Source: Acinetobacter sp. ANC 4558
Lineage (GTDB): Bacteria; Pseudomonadota; Gammaproteobacteria; Pseudomonadales; Moraxellaceae
Length of the DNA stretch: 64,000 bases
Direction: 5' to 3'
Assembly: GCF_002135375.1 (NCBI RefSeq)
Contig: NZ_NEGH01000001.1
Coordinates: 124,001 to 188,000, forward strand
The notes beneath the pieces were generated by a model that was not told where the DNA came from, searched no databases, and saw only the letters and a program-made list of their open reading frames with translations. This document shows positions 1 to 9,596 of the stretch, piece by piece. Each line of letters starts with the position of its first letter. The first letter of the stretch is position 1. The position numbers and the translations under genes were made by a program.

Positions 1-380
1 TCACCACGATAATTCACAGCAACACCTCCATCTAATTGCTGTGTTGTATTATCTATAGGTGTTGCAGCAAGTGTCCATGTCTTTTCTGTGACATCAAATA
101 AGGTTACTTGATATAGAGGGTTGCCTGATCTTGGCAAAGTTAACATCTCACTCTCACCAATATTTTCTAATGTGATCGGTTCACCATCTGTTTGTAAAAA
201 TGTAAAATTTGCAATTTTATAACGTTGTATTTTACTTGCTAAGTCTAATAATTCAGCCTGAGCTTCTACTCTTTTAGATTTACGTAAATAATCCGTATAA
301 GATGGATATGCAATTGCTACTAAAATTGCAACAATAATCATTGTAATTAGCAACTCAATAAGTGAAAAACCTTTTTCCAT
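1..380 (-). CDS. comF: ComF/PilE-like minor pilin, partial (3' end outside window)
   Basis: The reading frame runs leftwards from an ATG at 380 off the window edge, so only about 126 N-terminal residues are visible. The start MEKGFSLIELL is a classic type IV prepilin leader: a very short basic peptide, Gly before the PilD cleavage site, Phe at +1 and Glu at +5, followed by a hydrophobic helix of about 20 residues. The gene begins directly after the comE stop, and its ribosome site (GAGGAG) lies inside the last comE codons, so the two are translationally linked. By position and sequence it matches the pilin-like competence factor ComF of Acinetobacter; a PilE-type minor pilin is the equivalent general name. 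It should be a minor pilin of the DNA-uptake pilus. Confidence 0.85.
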   Translation of the reverse strand, partial: MEKGFSLIELLITMIIVAILVAIAYPSYTDYLRKSKRVEAQAELLDLASKIQRYKIANFTFLQTDGEPITLENIGESEMLTLPRSGNPLYQVTLFDVTEKTWTLAATPIDNTTQQLDGGVAVNYRG

Positions 381-848
381 TTACCACTCCTCTTGCCCAG
401 ATTCACCACAACTCACAAAATCAACACTCGCTGCTATTTTATTTTTACACCGCACACCCTGACTCGTTAATAAAAAAGTATAGTTTTTAGGATCTGTGCT
501 TTGTGCTTGTATTGCCCAATTACGCCCAGATATATTATCTCCATCTATTGCAAGCTCAGGTTGATCTCCATCTCGGATACTGATGATATATTTCACCTTT
601 TCGTCCAAAGCATTGACTGGCAACGTTTCAGATGCAATGTCGAAGCCTTTATAGGTAAAGTTACGTGCTTTATGCTTATCTAATAAAACTGCCAATCTTT
701 GAATTTCTTGTTGAGCTTGGGTGGCAAGTGCTCGTCTTGCATAAGATTGATAAGATGGGATCGCAATTGCAGAAAAAATAGCAACAATTAAGATAACGAT
801 TAGAAGTTCAATCAGCGTAAAAGCTGAGGATTCTTTAAAATCATACAT
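381..848 (-). CDS. comE: ComE/PilE-like minor pilin
   Basis: 155 residues. The N-terminus MYDFKESSAFTLIELL is a type IV prepilin signal followed by the hydrophobic assembly helix (residues 10-30). The residue before the predicted PilD cut is Ala, not the usual Gly; Glu at +5 is kept. Two Cys near the C-terminus (in VRCKN and VSCGE) could form the D-region disulfide typical of pilins. It lies between comC and comF on the same strand, 13 bases after comC, with a clear GAGGAAT ribosome site. Family knowledge: ComE and ComF of Acinetobacter are pilin-like proteins involved in natural transformation. The assignment to ComE rather than another PilE paralogue rests mainly on gene order. Confidence 0.85.
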   Translation of the reverse strand: MYDFKESSAFTLIELLIVILIVAIFSAIAIPSYQSYARRALATQAQQEIQRLAVLLDKHKARNFTYKGFDIASETLPVNALDEKVKYIISIRDGDQPELAIDGDNISGRNWAIQAQSTDPKNYTFLLTSQGVRCKNKIAASVDFVSCGESGQEEW

Positions 849-861
849 AGTTGATTATTCC

Positions 862-3800
862 TCAGTAATTTTTATCATACCAACGCTGTGGAATCAGCTT
901 ATTAACGGTTTGATAACGGCGTTTTAAAATTTCATTACCACTAATGCCAGACGTATTCAAATTTGCTGCCATTAACCGTGCCATTCCTGCACTATCTCCT
1001 GCACCAACGGCTCCTCCCACAATTCCAACGCCGATATTTAGTTTGAAAGTTGTGATATTTCCTGCTTTACATTGTCCATAAGGCATACAAAATAACGTAA
1101 TAAAGCTTTCCCCTTTCACACCAGCACCACAATCACCAGATAACCCATCTTTGCTACTATCAAATGACGTAACATACATATCATTACGCATGACAATAGG
1201 CGTTGACATAATTTTTTCACTTTGAATTAAATTGGATTTAAAAAGGTAATACCAGCCTTGCGTTAGGGCATATGATGCTCGAATAACATTGTCTGCAAAT
1301 CGAGTATTGTCATTTAAATCAACCAATTGATTAATCGTCGTATTTCCAACATTCACCCCTTCATTTAATAAGGTAATATTTTTTGTTTTAAGCGCAGCGC
1401 CTTCTATTTCATATTTTTGATTTTTGTTTAAATTGAATAAATCACGTCGAGCAACATCCTTATCATAAATACTATAAACCCCATCTTCACGATAACCTGC
1501 TGTCGTACTATATTCAGCAAGTGGTTGGCTTCTGTTACCACTCCCAATCGCAACAACTGCAAATACTTCGCCATTGTGAGAATAGGTTGAAAAACTTGGC
1601 ATTTCATAAAAGCGTGGGCCTTTTTCAGCATTATTCAAGTTTAAAATTCGTGTCGGTTCTTTTGCAAAAAGTTCAGCATTATTGGCTTTATTATTTAAAT
1701 CTATACGCCAGAGCTGTCCTCCTAAATCTCCAAAATAAAGATGATCCGTCAGCCCATCACCATCTCGATCTATTGCACGAATTTGGCTCACCACACTATA
1801 TTTCATCTCTGCATGGTATGAACTTGAAGGTCCTGTTGTCGGCACATATGTCGATGTTGTTTGTGGTGTCGCATTGGCACTTGCCCACCAAAGCAATTTC
1901 CCATCCCATGCATCAAACATATAAACTCCTGCACCCACTTTATTTACTTGCTGGTAATCGTCATATTCATAACCTGCGTAGTGCTTAATTTTCGCTGCCT
2001 TCGCAATGCGTTGAGCCTCTGTCGTTTCTGGCATATTACTAATAGCAGTAGGTAAGCCCTTATCATCATAGCCCCCACCGACAATCATCACGAGCTTTCT
2101 CGTACCTTTCCAATTCACCCATGTTAATGTCGGTTTAGACCAGCTTTGCCCCATGCACCCTAAAGGATTTGATGCTGTACAATTTCCACTCGGCTTTATT
2201 GAAAATAATAATTTTGGTGAATTCATATCATGTAAGTCGAGTGCGTAATAATTACGTCCGCCCATACGTAAACCACCATAAACCAACTGTTTACCAACAC
2301 GATTATTTAAACCGTCTCCTACTGTTAATAAATTATCCGCTGTATTTACATATTCGCTATAAGCCGTCCATGCGCCATCTACACCATAGAAAAGCTTATC
2401 TATCGGCCCGACCGTTGAATCAAAATTCATCAATGCTTCTTTTTGATTTTCCACCATCGCATTCGGTACAAAAGCAAATTTCTCTGCACCCGTTTTTGCA
2501 TCTACAACATGCAAAACGCCTTGTGTTGTACCAAATAAAACATAATCCTCTCTTAATTCAGAATCGATTTGATTATTTGCAAATGTCACTTTACCGCTAT
2601 TGGTCAGTAATAAGGGTGATGAATGCATAATTGCACCCACCTGACGCAATTCAGTCGCTTGATTTAGGCTTGTATTGGTGATGGTTTCTGGTGCTTGTGC
2701 ATTCACACGATATCCTAATAAAGATAATAAATAACCGCGTGCAGGATCAGTACTGGAAACTAAACCCAAATCAAGTGCTCTAAGTATATTTGTATCTACA
2801 TAAGTATTTTGTACTGGTGAAGCTGCCCGATCTGTAAGTACTTTCCTTTGAACATTATTATTTACTGCTCGTAGTTTTAACTGAGATTTCACGCCACCCA
2901 CTAAGCGATTTTTATCACTTCCCAAGATATTTTCATCCTCTTGGTTAACTCCATTCACTGCATCAGCGGACCATAAATCATAATTATTTAGAATTTTTCC
3001 TTGATGATTGACAAAAATATTACTGGCTTTATCTCTTAATGTTCCATCTGTAGCTACTTTATATTTTTTTAAATTTCCAACCCAAGCCCGATAATTTTTT
3101 TCAGGTGTTGGTTGAAATTGTGGGTAATATGCAAAATTTTGTAAGGCACTTGGGTTCAGTTGATCAATTGGAATTGTTGCTGTTCCTGTAGTAACAGCTG
3201 GAATTTCTGTAGATAGACTATTTACAAAATCTCTAACGCTATCAATCACATCCTCCACACTTGTACCTGCATACCAACCACCTTGCCCCCAAACACCTAG
3301 TTTTGCCGCATTTTTTTGGTCAGTGTTGGCTTTTGAATTATCAATTAAAGCAATATTTTCAGTTTCACTTAAGCTTCGAGAATATGAAGGAACACTATTA
3401 AAATCACTGCCAAAGCCAACTACAGCCGTTTTAACCTTTAGCCCTAAAGGATTTTTATTGCTATCTAATAAATTCTTTACAAATTCATGCATACAAGACC
3501 AACCTGTCGTGCTTGCACTACATGAAAAACTTGTCCCATTGCCCCCTAATGCATTCTTCATGGTTGTAGAGGCTTGATCTCCTCGGTTAGGAACACCATC
3601 AGTTAACAAATAAATCCCCTGCCCACTACATAGCTTTTGACTATCATTTTGTATTAATGAGCTTGGCTTTTGATAATTCATTTTATCTGCACTCCATGTA
3701 TCTATTGCAGATTCAAAAAAACCCGAATTACCGATTTCAGATGAACCAATAAAATTTCCTGTAAATGACCAACATGAACCATTACGCGTTGAGCCACTCT

Positions 3801-4584
3801 CAACAAAAGAACAATTTTTACTAACCGTAGTAGGCCAATCTGAAGGTTTTGTGCTTTGACGTGTCGACCATGTCGTACAAAGATTATTTTGAAAAACTGT
3901 ACACTGTGAGTACCACGTTGAGCCAGAAACAGTATAAGACCGATACCGATTTGTATCGTTCAATACAGTGATACTAAATGTCTTTGTACCAAATAAATAA
4001 GAGGCTGCTTCTGCATATGCATTGGCTGTTGGGGTATAAGTTGCCCCTTTAATCGCGGCAATTGCTTGCATTATTTTTTGGCGTTGAGAAATACCATTCA
4101 CTTTTTCATCTAAAGCCCGTGCAGGTACCAAAATTTGTGCTTTCGATTGCGCATTGCTTTCTTGAGAATCTTGAGGAAAAACAGATAATCCAATAACTCG
4201 ATCATCTGTAATCGCATTTGCACCATAAAGTAATTGATACATCGCATCGCGTACACGATCTAAACGACGATAATATTTCGTTGGATTATTACCACACGTT
4301 CTGTATTTACGTGGATAAGTAATATTTAAAGTCTTATCATTAAAATTATCATCTTTGATTGATGATGAATTACAGGGCGATGGCGAATCATAAGAATCGC
4401 CATCTGTCATACTTCCTGAAATATCTAATGCAAACATTAAAGTTACTTTTCCAGATCGAGCTTCTTTATAAATTTCAATATCACTGGCATAGGACAATGT
4501 TGAAACCAAAACCCAAATCGTCATTATTGCTAAGACTTTTTGAGCTTGATGTGAAATTTTTTTTATTTTTTTCATTTTCATCAT
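862..4584 (-). CDS. comC: ComC/PilY1-like pilus tip adhesin
   Basis: 1240 residues with an N-terminal signal peptide (hydrophobic stretch about 14-33, ending near SYAS). A von Willebrand A-type domain starts with the MIDAS motif DISGSM at about residues 53-58. The C-terminal half is the PilY1 beta-propeller, with a calcium-loop motif DRDGDGLTD near residue 935. PilY1 proteins sit at the pilus tip with the minor pilins and control extension, retraction and adhesion; the Acinetobacter homologue ComC is needed for DNA uptake. The vWA domain has unusual Cys-bearing insertions (about residues 70-100 and 211-275). Two further in-frame ATGs follow the annotated start; the AAGGA site is best spaced for the third one (4575), so the protein may be three residues shorter. 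Confidence 0.93.
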   Translation of the reverse strand: MMKMKKIKKISHQAQKVLAIMTIWVLVSTLSYASDIEIYKEARSGKVTLMFALDISGSMTDGDSYDSPSPCNSSSIKDDNFNDKTLNITYPRKYRTCGNNPTKYYRRLDRVRDAMYQLLYGANAITDDRVIGLSVFPQDSQESNAQSKAQILVPARALDEKVNGISQRQKIMQAIAAIKGATYTPTANAYAEAASYLFGTKTFSITVLNDTNRYRSYTVSGSTWYSQCTVFQNNLCTTWSTRQSTKPSDWPTTVSKNCSFVESGSTRNGSCWSFTGNFIGSSEIGNSGFFESAIDTWSADKMNYQKPSSLIQNDSQKLCSGQGIYLLTDGVPNRGDQASTTMKNALGGNGTSFSCSASTTGWSCMHEFVKNLLDSNKNPLGLKVKTAVVGFGSDFNSVPSYSRSLSETENIALIDNSKANTDQKNAAKLGVWGQGGWYAGTSVEDVIDSVRDFVNSLSTEIPAVTTGTATIPIDQLNPSALQNFAYYPQFQPTPEKNYRAWVGNLKKYKVATDGTLRDKASNIFVNHQGKILNNYDLWSADAVNGVNQEDENILGSDKNRLVGGVKSQLKLRAVNNNVQRKVLTDRAASPVQNTYVDTNILRALDLGLVSSTDPARGYLLSLLGYRVNAQAPETITNTSLNQATELRQVGAIMHSSPLLLTNSGKVTFANNQIDSELREDYVLFGTTQGVLHVVDAKTGAEKFAFVPNAMVENQKEALMNFDSTVGPIDKLFYGVDGAWTAYSEYVNTADNLLTVGDGLNNRVGKQLVYGGLRMGGRNYYALDLHDMNSPKLLFSIKPSGNCTASNPLGCMGQSWSKPTLTWVNWKGTRKLVMIVGGGYDDKGLPTAISNMPETTEAQRIAKAAKIKHYAGYEYDDYQQVNKVGAGVYMFDAWDGKLLWWASANATPQTTSTYVPTTGPSSSYHAEMKYSVVSQIRAIDRDGDGLTDHLYFGDLGGQLWRIDLNNKANNAELFAKEPTRILNLNNAEKGPRFYEMPSFSTYSHNGEVFAVVAIGSGNRSQPLAEYSTTAGYREDGVYSIYDKDVARRDLFNLNKNQKYEIEGAALKTKNITLLNEGVNVGNTTINQLVDLNDNTRFADNVIRASYALTQGWYYLFKSNLIQSEKIMSTPIVMRNDMYVTSFDSSKDGLSGDCGAGVKGESFITLFCMPYGQCKAGNITTFKLNIGVGIVGGAVGAGDSAGMARLMAANLNTSGISGNEILKRRYQTVNKLIPQRWYDKNY

Positions 4585-4586
4585 CC

Positions 4587-5303
4587 TTATAAAAATACCT
4601 GACCTAGCGTATATTCAGTAATATGTGCAGTGAACGGTACACTTAATGCCGTAAGACAATTTGTAACGCCATTATTACGATCTTGACTCAAATGATGACT
4701 CAAGCATTGATCAATCTCATTGGTTGAAGCCTTGGATAAAGTCGGCATTAACGAGATGGTGTGAACAATCACACGTTCCGTTTTTTCAATTTTCGCCATT
4801 TCTTCATCCGTTCCGCGAACTGAATTTTCAAATGGTTCCGTCACCGCATCTACATAGCGAATCGAGACTTGTGTTAAAACAATTCGTCGATTACTGGTGA
4901 AAAAATTAGAAGTCCCCCCTGACTGACAATATCCATTTGGCCCAATAGAACTGTTATTAATGCTACCGTCTTGGTCATAAATAATGCTGGCTTGGGAAAG
5001 ATTAAAAAATTGACCACGTGAACCCTTAAAACAAAATACCAACTCTTTTCCTTTATTCATGGTGCCTTTAATCGCACCAAACATGCCGTCTCGTGCCAAA
5101 CTACGAATTAAGTTATTTCCATCTTCTACATTAAATGTTGCTGCATCAGAGTTTTGCATTAAAAGTTGTTGTGCTTGCCCATTCGTCGCAATACCTAGAG
5201 ATACTAGACTTTGACGAATTGCTAACGTTCCAATAATGGTGAGTGCTAAAACAACGATCAGCACCACAATAAGAGTAGAACCATTTTGTTTATGAATATT
5301 CAT
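4587..5303 (-). CDS. pilX: PilX-type minor pilin
   Basis: 238 residues. The N-terminus, MNIHKQNG followed by STLIVVLIVVLALTIIG, is a prepilin-like leader and helix. Glu at +5 is absent, which is the usual state in PilX and GspK-type pseudopilins that sit at the tip of the filament. The gene overlaps comB by four bases (ATGA) and has a strong AGGAGAG ribosome site within comB; comC starts almost immediately after it. In the family PilX joins PilV, PilW and PilY1 in the priming complex at the pilus tip. The identification is by position plus the E5-less pilin helix; the body has little recognisable sequence. Confidence 0.85.
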   Translation of the reverse strand: MNIHKQNGSTLIVVLIVVLALTIIGTLAIRQSLVSLGIATNGQAQQLLMQNSDAATFNVEDGNNLIRSLARDGMFGAIKGTMNKGKELVFCFKGSRGQFFNLSQASIIYDQDGSINNSSIGPNGYCQSGGTSNFFTSNRRIVLTQVSIRYVDAVTEPFENSVRGTDEEMAKIEKTERVIVHTISLMPTLSKASTNEIDQCLSHHLSQDRNNGVTNCLTALSVPFTAHITEYTLGQVFL

Positions 5304-6178
5304 TGGCGCTCTCCTAAGGCATTTCTTAATGCAACTTCTTGTGTAACCACACGACGCATATAACCTTTAGGATTTTTATCCGCTTTAACAACAACATTTT
5401 GGTCTAAAACAATAAATTCATTATTTTGTCCAATTGCTTTATCTTGTCCTACCTTCTGAGCCGAACGTGCTAACACCCCAAGATATACCCCTAAAACTCG
5501 AGGTTTATTCGCACCCAATGCTTTATAATCACTGATTGATATATAACGTCTCTGATCACTTTCCGTACTAACACTTAATAGAACTCTAAAGTGATCAACA
5601 CGTTTCATAATAATTTCGCCATTATCGCCATAATCTTTAATGGCATTTTCAGATTCATGATAACGTCCTGCATCACATACAAGAGCCAAAGGTTGCGACT
5701 CTCCCTCTGTATTTGCTGTATCCACTCTTAAAAAATATCGCTGAATAATGGTGTATTTCGTGTCTTCAATTCGACGCCCTTCGCAATCAAAACCACCAGT
5801 CGCCATAGGTTGATATTGAATGACCAATTGATCACTGCCTTGAGTTACATTTGATAAACCACTTCCACCTGCACTTAATAATGTCGAGCTTAAAGCTTTA
5901 AATTTTTCTGGTAGATTTTGTGTAGAAAGAACGATGCCACCCAATAACGTTTGATCATCAATTTTTGCTGTTGAGGTTTTTAAATTCGCAAGTCGAATAT
6001 CTTGAGTAATATAATTCAATCCAAAATTAGCATTATCTTGCAAATCAGCTACACCTTGCTGCATCGCATTACTACGTAGACCTGTTAATAATAGAAATAC
6101 TGCTGCTGCAACAATAATCAATCCCAAAGCAAGTGCAATTAAAAGTTCAACCAATGTATAACCATATTGTTTTGCCAT
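5300..6178 (-). CDS. comB: ComB/PilW-like minor pilin
   Basis: I set the start at the ATG at 6178, giving 292 residues (a longer frame would add eight residues before the leader). This ATG overlaps the pilV stop by one base (TAATG), follows a strong GGAGGTG site and gives a proper prepilin leader: MAKQYG, then YTLVELLIALALG with Glu at +5. Length and position match PilW, called ComB in Acinetobacter. It is a minor pilin of the pilus priming complex and is co-translated with pilV and pilX. One CDCE-like pair (FDCEGR, ALVCDAG) could form a disulfide in the globular domain. Confidence 0.88.
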   Translation of the reverse strand: MAKQYGYTLVELLIALALGLIIVAAAVFLLLTGLRSNAMQQGVADLQDNANFGLNYITQDIRLANLKTSTAKIDDQTLLGGIVLSTQNLPEKFKALSSTLLSAGGSGLSNVTQGSDQLVIQYQPMATGGFDCEGRRIEDTKYTIIQRYFLRVDTANTEGESQPLALVCDAGRYHESENAIKDYGDNGEIIMKRVDHFRVLLSVSTESDQRRYISISDYKALGANKPRVLGVYLGVLARSAQKVGQDKAIGQNNEFIVLDQNVVVKADKNPKGYMRRVVTQEVALRNALGERQ

Positions 6179-6678
6179 TAGTACACCTCCATCACCACAC
6201 AAGTAGAGTTTGAGTTATAGCTCCCATCATCTTTTGTACAATCTGTAACGCCTTCTCCAACGGTGGCTGCAGTATCATTCCACGCGATATAAATACATTG
6301 CCGACCATTTTTAATTTCAGGACAATCTGACATATTTAAAGTCATGCCTAAACGTTGTGCAGAGAGTTTAATAACCGATACATCAAATCTTGCTTTTTGA
6401 GTAGATGTGCATAAACCTTGAAAGCAATTGGGTGTTGATAGAGACGTTACAGGAGCAGCTAATGTCTGGGTATAAATAGGAAGTGCAGTTCGATTAATTC
6501 TAATTTTTTCAGCAAGATCTCGCGCTATATTAATGGCATATATTCGATTTTCACCCTCACTCATTGCCTCTACTGCTCGATATTGCAATGCGATAAACCC
6601 CAGCACACTGATTGCAAGTATCAATAAAGCAACTAAAACTTCTATCAAACCAACACCCAACTGTTTCTTATTATTCAT
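6178..6678 (-). CDS. pilV: PilV-type minor pilin
   Basis: 166 residues. The leader MNNKKQLG is followed by VGLIEVLVALLILAISVLG, giving Gly before the cut and Glu at +5, as in PilV/GspI-type pseudopilins (pattern GLIEVLVALLIL). It overlaps fimT by four bases (ATGA) and comB by one base, so the four genes are translationally coupled. Several Cys in the C-terminal part (NCFQGLCTS, DCPEIKNGRQC, DCTKDD, STCVVM) suggest at least two disulfides in the periplasmic fold. Role known for the family: minor pilin of the type IV pilus tip complex. Confidence 0.88.
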   Translation of the reverse strand: MNNKKQLGVGLIEVLVALLILAISVLGFIALQYRAVEAMSEGENRIYAINIARDLAEKIRINRTALPIYTQTLAAPVTSLSTPNCFQGLCTSTQKARFDVSVIKLSAQRLGMTLNMSDCPEIKNGRQCIYIAWNDTAATVGEGVTDCTKDDGSYNSNSTCVVMEVY

Positions 6679-7160
6679 GCACAGTCACCATCTAAAACTT
6701 GTTGTATTTTTCCCATTCTCGAAATTGAAATTATTTTTGATTGATGACTATTAATCTCTTGATCACAGAGAATAAAATTCGTATTTCCAACAGCAACATC
6801 TGAGCTATCAAATGCTTTTACCAAACCATTTGGCAGAAATGTAATCGTAAACTGTCCTGATTTTAAATAAGAGTTTCCAACGGGCGCCCAGTATAAATCT
6901 CCATTTTCAATACTATCTTTTATTTCATTTGCATTGACCAATCCAATATACACGCTCACATTTCGTCTTTCTAAAGCGGCAATAGATCTTGCTTTAACTA
7001 AAATGCCAATCAGCTCATTGGTATTCTTATTTAGGTTTTGTTTATTGAGCATTGTTCCAAAAGAAGGCACTGCTATAATTGCCAAAATCGCAAGCACTGC
7101 CACTGTGACCATTAATTCAATTAAAGTAAATCCATCCTTTATTTTTATATTTTTCATCAT
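6675..7160 (-). CDS. fimT: GspH/FimT-type pseudopilin
   Basis: About 161 residues from the ATG at 7160; an upstream ATG at 7181 is also in frame but has no ribosome site, while GGAAAAG lies just before the two adjacent ATGs at 7160 and 7157. The leader MMKNIKIKDG followed by FTLIELMVTVAVLAILAIIAVP is a canonical prepilin signal. The globular part has the GspH/FimT pattern (ALERRNVSVYI, then FLPNGLVKAF). It is the first gene of the minor-pilin operon. FimT-type proteins of Gammaproteobacteria contribute to pilus assembly and, in some species, bind DNA during transformation. Confidence 0.85.
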   Translation of the reverse strand: MMKNIKIKDGFTLIELMVTVAVLAILAIIAVPSFGTMLNKQNLNKNTNELIGILVKARSIAALERRNVSVYIGLVNANEIKDSIENGDLYWAPVGNSYLKSGQFTITFLPNGLVKAFDSSDVAVGNTNFILCDQEINSHQSKIISISRMGKIQQVLDGDCA

Positions 7161-7245
7161 CTTTTCCAGATCATAATTCAATGCTTTTATTCAGAATAAT
7201 CAGACGCATTGAAGAATGAATGTGATAAAAGATAAAAGGCATAAA

Positions 7246-7279
7246 AAAACAGATAATTGCACATACAATTATCTGTTTT
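7246..7279 (-). terminator. Terminator of ispH
   Basis: A perfect 14-bp inverted repeat (AAAACAGATAATTG and its complement) with a six-base loop. On the minus strand it is followed by a T-rich run, so it terminates ispH, whose stop codon lies 27 bases before it; A/T symmetry may let it work both ways. Confidence 0.85.
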
Positions 7280-7305
7280 CATTAAAATTTGGATTAAAAA
7301 TAGGT

Positions 7306-8256
7306 TTAATCTTGAACAACAGTAATCCGAAGCTCTTTCGGTAAACTGAAGGTAATATTTTCTTCACGTCCAGCAAGTTCTTCAGGCGCTTGCGCTCCCC
7401 AATCTTGTAAACGTTGAATTACTTGCCGAATCAGTATTTCAGGAGCTGATGCACCAGCAGTCACCCCAATTTTAGAATGTTCATTGAACCATGTTTGCTC
7501 TAATTGTTCTGCATTATCCACCAAATATGCATGTTTCCCCATTCGTTCAGCCAATTCACGCAAGCGATTGGAGTTAGAGGAATTAGGTGAACCCACAACT
7601 AAAACAACATCACATTGACTTGCTAAATCTCGAACTGCATCTTGACGGTTCTGGGTTGCATAGCAAATATCATCTTTTCGTGGTCCCTGAATTTCAGGAA
7701 ATTTACTTCTTAACGCATCAATGACTTTTGCTGTGTCATCAATTGATAATGTAGTTTGTGTCACAAATGCCACTTTATTCGGGTGTTTTACAGTTAAAGC
7801 TTGAACATCCTGTTCATCTTCAACCAAGTAAATCTCTCCACCATTTTTTTTGTCATATTGCCCCATCGTCCCTTCAACTTCTGGGTGTCCTTCATGCCCA
7901 ATTAAAATGGCTTCTGTGCCCTCTCGCGCATATTTCGTTACTTCAATATGCACTTTGGTAACCAATGGACATGTCGCATCAAAAACTTTTAATCCACGAC
8001 GTTCCGCTTCTTGCTGAACGGCTTTAGAAACACCATGTGCACTAAAAATTACAATATTATCATCAGGAACTTCGTCTAATTCATCAACAAAAATTGCACC
8101 ACGTTGACGTAAATCATCAACCACAAATTTGTTATGAACAACTTCATGGCGGACATAAATGGGGGGGTTAAAACACTCAAGGGCACGATTTACAATCGCA
8201 ATTGCACGGTCTACACCTGCACAAAAACCACGTGGATTGGCCAATACAATTTCCAT
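7306..8256 (-). CDS. ispH: 4-hydroxy-3-methylbut-2-enyl diphosphate reductase (IspH)
   Basis: Catalyses the last step of the MEP isoprenoid pathway, HMBPP to IPP and DMAPP, using a [4Fe-4S] cluster in the cytosol. I start it at the ATG at 8256 ([14 protein letters not shown]), which has a GAGGG ribosome site; this gives 316 residues, the usual length. The three cluster cysteines are visible: C12 (GFCAGV), C96 (DATCPL) and C198 (DDICYATQ). Active-site residues H41, H74, H124 and E126 are also in place. It stands alone, divergent from gmk, with its own terminator. Confident family call. Confidence 0.98.
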   Translation of the reverse strand: MEIVLANPRGFCAGVDRAIAIVNRALECFNPPIYVRHEVVHNKFVVDDLRQRGAIFVDELDEVPDDNIVIFSAHGVSKAVQQEAERRGLKVFDATCPLVTKVHIEVTKYAREGTEAILIGHEGHPEVEGTMGQYDKKNGGEIYLVEDEQDVQALTVKHPNKVAFVTQTTLSIDDTAKVIDALRSKFPEIQGPRKDDICYATQNRQDAVRDLASQCDVVLVVGSPNSSNSNRLRELAERMGKHAYLVDNAEQLEQTWFNEHSKIGVTAGASAPEILIRQVIQRLQDWGAQAPEELAGREENITFSLPKELRITVVQD

Positions 8257-8390
8257 AGAACCCTCAATGCGCAATACTAATTAACGAAATATTCGAAAAA
8301 TAATACAAACAAAAAAGCAGATAGCTATTTTGTTTATGTTTCGTCTACTCTAAAATAGAGAAGATATTTTATCATATCAGGAAAAATATC

Positions 8391-9014
8391 ATGTCGGGTC
8401 TCTTGTTTGTCGTTTCTGCTGCATCAGGAACAGGCAAAACATCACTAGTTAAAGCCCTACTTGAGCGTGTGAATAACTTACATGTTTCTGTTTCACATAC
8501 AACTCGTGGACAACGCCCTGGCGAACTTGACGGTGTGCATTATCACTTTGCCGCTAAAGATGATTTCTTGAAGTTAGTCAAAGATGATGGTTTTATCGAA
8601 TATGCAGAAGTATTCGGTAACTATTATGGAACAGCTCAAGCAACCGTAAAAGAACAACTTTCAAAAGGTCATGATGTTTTACTTGAAATTGATTGGCAAG
8701 GTGCTGAACAAGTTCGTAAACTTTTCCCTGAATCCATACAAATCTTTATTCTGCCTCCAAGTCAGTTTGATTTACGTCAGCGTCTATCCAATCGTGGAAC
8801 GGACTCTGTTGACGTCATTGAACATCGATTAAGTTGTGCTGTAGAAGATATGCAGCAATATACAAACTTTGATTATGTCATTATTAATGATGACTTTAAT
8901 AAAGCTTTGCACGATTTAGAAGCTGTCATTATTGCCAATCGCTTAGCTTTGTCTCAGCAAGCACAAAGACACCATGAGCTGATTCAAAAATTAATCACAG
9001 CTGTCTCAATATGA
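8391..9014 (+). CDS. gmk: Guanylate kinase
   Basis: Phosphorylates GMP to GDP with ATP. The 207-residue protein has the P-loop SGTGKT at residues 12-17, the GMP-binding stretch SHTTRGQRPGE and the lid region with YAEVFGNYYGT. A CAGGAAA ribosome site precedes the ATG. It is followed at 77 bases by rpoZ, the common gmk-rpoZ pairing of Gammaproteobacteria; spoT comes next, but beyond a terminator. Confidence 0.98.
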   Translation: MSGLLFVVSAASGTGKTSLVKALLERVNNLHVSVSHTTRGQRPGELDGVHYHFAAKDDFLKLVKDDGFIEYAEVFGNYYGTAQATVKEQLSKGHDVLLEIDWQGAEQVRKLFPESIQIFILPPSQFDLRQRLSNRGTDSVDVIEHRLSCAVEDMQQYTNFDYVIINDDFNKALHDLEAVIIANRLALSQQAQRHHELIQKLITAVSI

Positions 9015-9091
9015 TTAAAACTTGAGTCTACTGTCAAAGCACCTTATACTATTTAGTCTGTAAAAATTTACTATTTCAAACGAGAAATACT

Positions 9092-9373
9092 ATGGCACGC
9101 GTAACCGTTGAAGATTGTTTAGACCATGTAGACAACCGTTTTGAGCTTGTACTAGTGGCAAGCAAACGTGCGCGTCAATTGGCACGTCAAGGTATCGAAC
9201 CAACGCTTGAGTGGGATAATGATAAACCAACAGTGGTTGCGCTTCGTGAAATTGCTGCTGGTCATGTTTCTAAAGAAATATTGAAACATCGTGAACAAGA
9301 TTATCAAACTTCTAGCCTTGATCTTGCACTTTCAGCAAATAGCCTGAATTTAGATGGTTTTTCTTTCCAATAA
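9092..9373 (+). CDS. rpoZ: RNA polymerase omega subunit
   Basis: 93 residues, the usual length of omega. The N-terminal [20 protein letters not shown] and the following ASKRARQLA are the signature of the family. Omega helps assemble RNA polymerase around the beta-prime subunit and forms part of ppGpp site 1, which fits its position before spoT. A strong terminator directly after the stop separates it from spoT. Confidence 0.98.
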   Translation: MARVTVEDCLDHVDNRFELVLVASKRARQLARQGIEPTLEWDNDKPTVVALREIAAGHVSKEILKHREQDYQTSSLDLALSANSLNLDGFSFQ

Positions 9374-9385
9374 GAAAAACCTATT

Positions 9386-9415
9386 AAAAAAGCCTAGTTT
9401 TCACTAGGCTTTTTT
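9386..9415 (+). terminator. Terminator after rpoZ
   Basis: Inverted repeat AAAAAAGCCTAG / CTAGGCTTTTTT with a five- to six-base loop and a U tract, 12 bases after the rpoZ stop. It separates gmk-rpoZ transcription from spoT. Confidence 0.9.
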
Positions 9416-9596
9416 AATCTATGAACTTTAATATTTTTAAAATAACAGTTATAAATATAGAGCGTAGATATGAATCCGTTTCAAATGATACGTTCATGGT
9501 TAATTCTCTTCAAAAATGACTCGTTTCTATTTTATTTTGATGAGAGTTTAACAATATATTTATTGTATTTTTCTAATTGTATATTAAAGGTGTTTT

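Noticed and set aside
2169..2630. 153-residue plus-strand open frame inside comC
   Set aside because: Antisense shadow of the PilY1-like gene with no supporting signal.
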